The notes under the pieces: generated by a model
The model's database searches: none
Seen by the model: only the letters and a program-made list of their open reading frames with translations
What the model was told of the DNA's origin: nothing
In this document: piece after piece, positions 61,088 to 64,000 of the stretch
Layout of the letters: the number at the start of each line of letters is the position of its first letter
How positions within the stretch are numbered: position 1 is the stretch's first letter
NCBI GenBank assembly: GCA_035370245.1
Contig: DAOOVO010000009.1
Coordinates: forward strand, 1 to 64,000
Source: Pseudobacteroides sp035370245
Lineage (GTDB): Bacteria > Bacillota > Clostridia > Acetivibrionales > DSM-2933
Direction: 5' to 3'
Length of the DNA: 64,000 bases
Program-made: the position numbers and the translations under genes

Positions 61088-62437
61088 ATGAAAGTTTGTA
61101 AGTTTGGTGGAACATCTCTGGCATCAGCCGAACAAATAATGAAAGTATGCGATATAATAACATCTGACCCCGAAAGAAAGCTTGCTGTTGTTTCAGCTCC
61201 AGGCAAACGTTCTAAGGAAGATACAAAGGTTACCGATTTGCTTATCAGTTGTGCAGAGAAATATATAAAAACAGGCGAAGCAGTTAATGAGATGAATGCC
61301 GTTATCGCAAGATTTGATGATATAGCTAAAGGATTGGGTTTGGACGGCAGCATAACTGAAGTTATCGCAGATGATCTTAAAAAACGCTTATCTGGTCCTG
61401 TAACCCATGAAGGCATGTTTATGGATCTTTTGAAGGCTGCCGGAGAGGATAACTCGGCAAAGGTGGTTGCTGCATACTTAAAAAGCAAGGGCTATGATGC
61501 AAAGTATGTAAATCCAAAAGATGCAGGTCTTTTCTTAAGTGATGAGTTCGGAAATGCAAGGGTTTTGCCTGAATCCTTCGATAATTTGAAAGCACTTAAC
61601 GATTATAAGGGAATCATTATATTCCCAGGATTTTTCGGCTATTCTAAAGCCGGAGATGTGGTAACATTCCCGAGAGGCGGTTCCGACATAACAGGTTCTA
61701 TTTTGGCAGCTGCTGTAGGTGCAGATGTTTATGAGAACTTTACCGATGTTGACTCGGTATTTGCTGCAAACCCCAATATTGTACCTGATGCAAAAGCAAT
61801 AAGCGTGTTTACGTACAGGGAAATGAGGGAATTATCCTATGCAGGATTTTCGGTGCTTCATGAAGAAACTCTTGAGCCTGTCTATAGAAAAGGCATTCCT
61901 GTGTGCATAAAGAATACAAACAATCCGGGTGCACCGGGGACAATGATTGTCAAAGAGAGAAGCGTAGACAGTGAGCATGTTGCAGGTATAGCTGGAGATG
62001 TAGGGTTTAGCACTCTATACATAAGCAAATACATGATGAACAGGGAAGTGGGATTTGGTCGCAAAGTCCTTCAAATATTGGAGGAACAAGGGCTATCATA
62101 TGAACATGTTCCTTCAGGAATTGATAACATGTCTGTTGTTTTAAGGACTAAAGAGTTCACCAAAGAAAAGGAAAAGCTGGTAGTGGATCGAATTAAAAAT
62201 GAATTGGCAGTTGATGATATTGAGATTGTACCGAATCTCGCACTTGTTATGGTAGTGGGTGAAGGTATGAGAAATACCGTCGGTTTGGCAGCAAGAGCAA
62301 CAAATGCCTTGTCAAAAGCCGGAGTAAACATAGAGATGATAAACCAGGGTTCATCTGAGGTTAGCATGATGTTCGGTGTTAGATCAAGTGATTGTGAAGT
62401 GGCTATAAAGGTATTGTACAAAGAGTTTTTTAATTAA
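61088..62437 (+). CDS. lysC: Aspartate kinase
   Basis: The 449-residue kinase phosphorylates aspartate, the first committed step to lysine, threonine and methionine. It begins KVCKFGGTSLASAEQI, has the kinase loops FPRGGSDITGSILA and NFTDVDSVFAANP, and two C-terminal ACT domains (VVLRTKEF and MVVGEGMRNTVGLAARA) for feedback control. TAGGAGG precedes the ATG. It is the third gene of the ACT-hom-lysC transcript and ends at a hairpin. Confidence 0.97.
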   Translation: MKVCKFGGTSLASAEQIMKVCDIITSDPERKLAVVSAPGKRSKEDTKVTDLLISCAEKYIKTGEAVNEMNAVIARFDDIAKGLGLDGSITEVIADDLKKRLSGPVTHEGMFMDLLKAAGEDNSAKVVAAYLKSKGYDAKYVNPKDAGLFLSDEFGNARVLPESFDNLKALNDYKGIIIFPGFFGYSKAGDVVTFPRGGSDITGSILAAAVGADVYENFTDVDSVFAANPNIVPDAKAISVFTYREMRELSYAGFSVLHEETLEPVYRKGIPVCIKNTNNPGAPGTMIVKERSVDSEHVAGIAGDVGFSTLYISKYMMNREVGFGRKVLQILEEQGLSYEHVPSGIDNMSVVLRTKEFTKEKEKLVVDRIKNELAVDDIEIVPNLALVMVVGEGMRNTVGLAARATNALSKAGVNIEMINQGSSEVSMMFGVRSSDCEVAIKVLYKEFFN

Positions 62438-62470
62438 GGGTATTTGTAAATAAATTAAATATGAAAATAG

Positions 62471-62513
62471 AAAAATACATCCTCCTAAATGGTGGGGGAT
62501 GTATTTTATTTTT
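62471..62513 (+). terminator. Terminator after lysC
   Basis: AAAATACATCCTCC pairs with GGGGGATGTATTTT, followed by ATTTTT. Confidence 0.85.
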
Positions 62514-62564
62514 CGATCAATAATGGCCAAGTTCTATATTACCAAGCTTTATATAATAGGCATT

Positions 62565-62592
62565 AAAAAAGCTCGATATTACTCGAGCTTTA
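62565..62592 (-). terminator. Terminator after the GatB/YqeY gene
   Basis: On the minus strand AAGCTCGA pairs with TCGAGCTT, followed by TTTT. Confidence 0.75.
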
Positions 62593-63033
62593 TGCTAGAA
62601 TCTTTTTAATTATCTGATTTACAATCTTTCCATCAGCTCTACCTTTAACTTTTGGCAATACAGCTTGCATAACCTTGCCAATTTCTTTTATTGATGAAGC
62701 ACCTGTTTCTTGAATTGTCTCTTTGACAATATTCTCAAGTTCTTCTTCGGAAAGCTGTTCAGGTAGATATTTCATTAAAACATCTATTTCAGTCTTAAGA
62801 TTATCGATAAGATCCTGTCTGCCACTTTTCTCGAATTCAGAAAGGGAATCTCTTCTCTTTTTGACTTCTTTGCCAATAACATCAATTATACTATCATCAT
62901 CAAGGGTGATTTTACAGTCTTTTTCCACTTGAAGTATTGCTGATCTTACCATCTGGATAGCATTTTTCTTAAGAGTGTCCTTTTCCCTCATGGCAGTTTT
63001 CATATCTTCAAGCAGTTTTTCCTTAAGGGACAT
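62590..63033 (-). CDS. GatB/YqeY-domain protein
   Basis: The 147-residue protein has the YqeY pattern: LLEDMKTAMREKDTLKKNAIQMVRSAI, then KRRDSLSEFEKSGRQDLIDNL and YLPEQLSEEELENIV, with a C-terminal GRADGKIVNQIIKKIL. The family resembles the GatB tail; its role is unclear. AGGAGG lies just before the ATG. It follows rpsU by 23 bases. Confidence 0.93.
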   Translation of the reverse strand: MSLKEKLLEDMKTAMREKDTLKKNAIQMVRSAILQVEKDCKITLDDDSIIDVIGKEVKKRRDSLSEFEKSGRQDLIDNLKTEIDVLMKYLPEQLSEEELENIVKETIQETGASSIKEIGKVMQAVLPKVKGRADGKIVNQIIKKILA

Positions 63034-63056
63034 AAGATAGCCTCCTATTTAATGGC

Positions 63057-63233
63057 TTATTTAAATTTTCTTTTTCTTGCAGCCTCGGATTTTTTCTTTC
63101 TCTTAACACTAGGCTTTTCGTAATGCTCCCTTTTCCTGATTTCAGATAATACGCCAGCTTTTGCGCATTGTCTTTTAAACCGCTTAAGAGCACTTTCTAG
63201 GGATTCGTTTTCCTTAACCCTTACTTCAGACAT
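63057..63233 (-). CDS. rpsU: 30S ribosomal protein S21
   Basis: The 58-residue protein begins MSEVRVKENESLESALKRF and is rich in lysine and arginine, ending in KRKKKSEAARKRKFK, the S21 pattern. It belongs to the small ribosomal subunit. GGAGGGAAATGC precedes the ATG at 63233, better than the upstream extension to 63269. It is upstream of yqeY, a common Firmicutes pair. Confidence 0.95.
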   Translation of the reverse strand: MSEVRVKENESLESALKRFKRQCAKAGVLSEIRKREHYEKPSVKRKKKSEAARKRKFK

Positions 63234-63522
63234 GCATTTCCCTCCCTCCGATGGTAGCAATTGTGCCAAGAATAAGCTTTTATCACTATTCTGTCTATTT
63301 ATGGGAATAAGACAAAGTGAAGCACATATTATATTATATCTTAACTACCAAAATAAAGTCAATAGAAATTTAGTACTAAACCGGCCCTATTTCAAGGAAT
63401 TGTGGCTTTTTTTGACCTTGTAGTAAATTTCTATAAAACCAATTAACATAAGTTATTTATAATACCAACAGACAAAGATTGGTATTAACAGTACATAACA
63501 TTATATATAATATTTAAGAAAA

Positions 63523-63867
63523 TTACAATAAGTTTGGCCCTAAATTTTTTCCACCAATCAAATGATAGTGCAAATGGAAGACTGTTTGGCCTCCGTCTGC
63601 ACCGCAGTTATTTATTAATCTGAAGCCGCTGTCCTTTATTCCTAGATCCGCTGCTATTTTTTGTGCTGCCATGTGAATGTCTATCAAATAAGATGAGTTG
63701 CTTTCATTGACTTCCAATATATTTGGTATATGCTGCTTTGGTACAATCAAAACATGAACAGGAGCTACCGGGTTTATATCTTTAAAAGCATAAACTTTGT
63801 CGTCTTCATAAACTGCTGTTGAAGGAATTTCTTTATTTATAATTTTACAAAATATACAATCGCTCAT
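63523..63867 (-). CDS. HIT-family nucleotide hydrolase (HinT-like)
   Basis: The 114-residue protein has the HIT triad: VHVLIVPKQHIPN, and TVFHLHYHLIGGK with the catalytic H-x-H-x-H. It starts MSDCIFCKIINKEIPST with CxxC zinc residues. Such enzymes hydrolyse purine nucleoside phosphoramidates. GGAGG lies before the ATG. It stands alone here; its upstream neighbour is off the window. Confidence 0.95.
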   Translation of the reverse strand: MSDCIFCKIINKEIPSTAVYEDDKVYAFKDINPVAPVHVLIVPKQHIPNILEVNESNSSYLIDIHMAAQKIAADLGIKDSGFRLINNCGADGGQTVFHLHYHLIGGKNLGPNLL

Positions 63868-64000
63868 ATTAGTGCCCTCCTGTAATTTTATTTAATTAAT
63901 TATGCTATATTAAACACGTTTAGTTATTAATCGTACTTAATAAATTAGGGGTATGTTAAAGAAATAACTTCCCCATATATCTTTTTTGAGGGGAAGATAT
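63868..64000. other. Window end, AT-rich intergenic
   Basis: No open frame; a CCCC...GGGG pair (63972-63993) may be half of a terminator that continues past the window. Confidence 0.3.

Noticed and set aside
61048..61488. 146-codon minus-strand frame
   Set aside because: Antisense shadow of aspartate kinase; no ribosome binding site or family signature.

Overview
The window looks like a chromosomal stretch of a low-GC, cellulolytic Clostridia member, probably in the Acetivibrio / Hungateiclostridium / Pseudobacteroides group. The reasons are AT-rich intergenic DNA, typical Firmicutes regulatory RNAs (a glmS ribozyme and a phenylalanine T-box), the cdaA-cdaR-glmM-glmS gene order, and a secreted family-8 glycoside hydrolase carrying a dockerin, which points to a cellulosome. 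The assignment rests on gene content only; no species call is made.

Layout. 0-2.7 kb is a decayed accessory patch: a wrecked IS21-type element (istA/istB), a truncated gene behind a LexA-type SOS box, and a truncated tyrosine recombinase beside the 3' end of a tRNA-Leu gene. 2.8-4.6 kb is a minus-strand module of GPP34-domain, ribbon-helix-helix and SPFH proteins. 4.9-11.7 kb holds a signal peptidase II-like protein, a two-component system with a lipoprotein, a broken flavodoxin gene and a GGDEF/HD-GYP protein. 11.9-20.9 kb holds a Y-family polymerase and then, on the minus strand, cdaA-cdaR-FAD oxidoreductase-glmM-glmS, with a glmS ribozyme in the glmS leader. 21.5-22.8 kb is a probable deaminase toxin / MORN-type antitoxin pair (YwqJ/YwqK-like). 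22.8-25.1 kb is the AMMECR1 / Memo-like / radical SAM cluster, preceded by a 35-codon membrane peptide gene.

25.4-37.3 kb holds a LysE-type exporter, a metallophosphoesterase, pgi, a T-box-controlled pheST operon, a HAD phosphatase overlapping a glycerol-1-phosphate dehydrogenase, and argG-argH behind a candidate ArgR site. 37.4-42.8 kb carries ruvC-ruvA-ruvB-queH and a multidomain cell-wall amidase. 42.9-44.8 kb has two tRNA genes and a YtrA-type GntR regulator whose ABC-transporter partners have collapsed into a fused remnant, followed by a frameshifted ankyrin-repeat gene. 44.9-48.4 kb holds the dockerin-bearing cellulase, a CYTH protein and two long gene-free leaders rich in inverted repeats. 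48.5-57.4 kb has a DUF89 protein, a YerC-type regulator, two membrane or secreted hypothetical proteins, secA, folC, a TPR protein and a patatin-like protein. 57.6-62.4 kb is a threonine/aspartate-family cluster (thrC, an ACT regulator, hom, lysC). 62.6-63.9 kb is yqeY-rpsU and a HIT protein on the minus strand.

How the parts connect: the aspartate-family genes convert aspartate to threonine, argG-argH complete arginine synthesis, glmM-glmS feed the cell wall and sit with the c-di-AMP cyclase, and ruvABC plus the Y-family polymerase cover DNA repair. The best candidates for little-described biology are the stand-alone deaminase toxin pair, the GPP34/RHH/SPFH module, the G1P dehydrogenase/phosphatase pair, the lysine/serine-rich tail on ArgG, and the membrane peptide in the AMMECR1 cluster.
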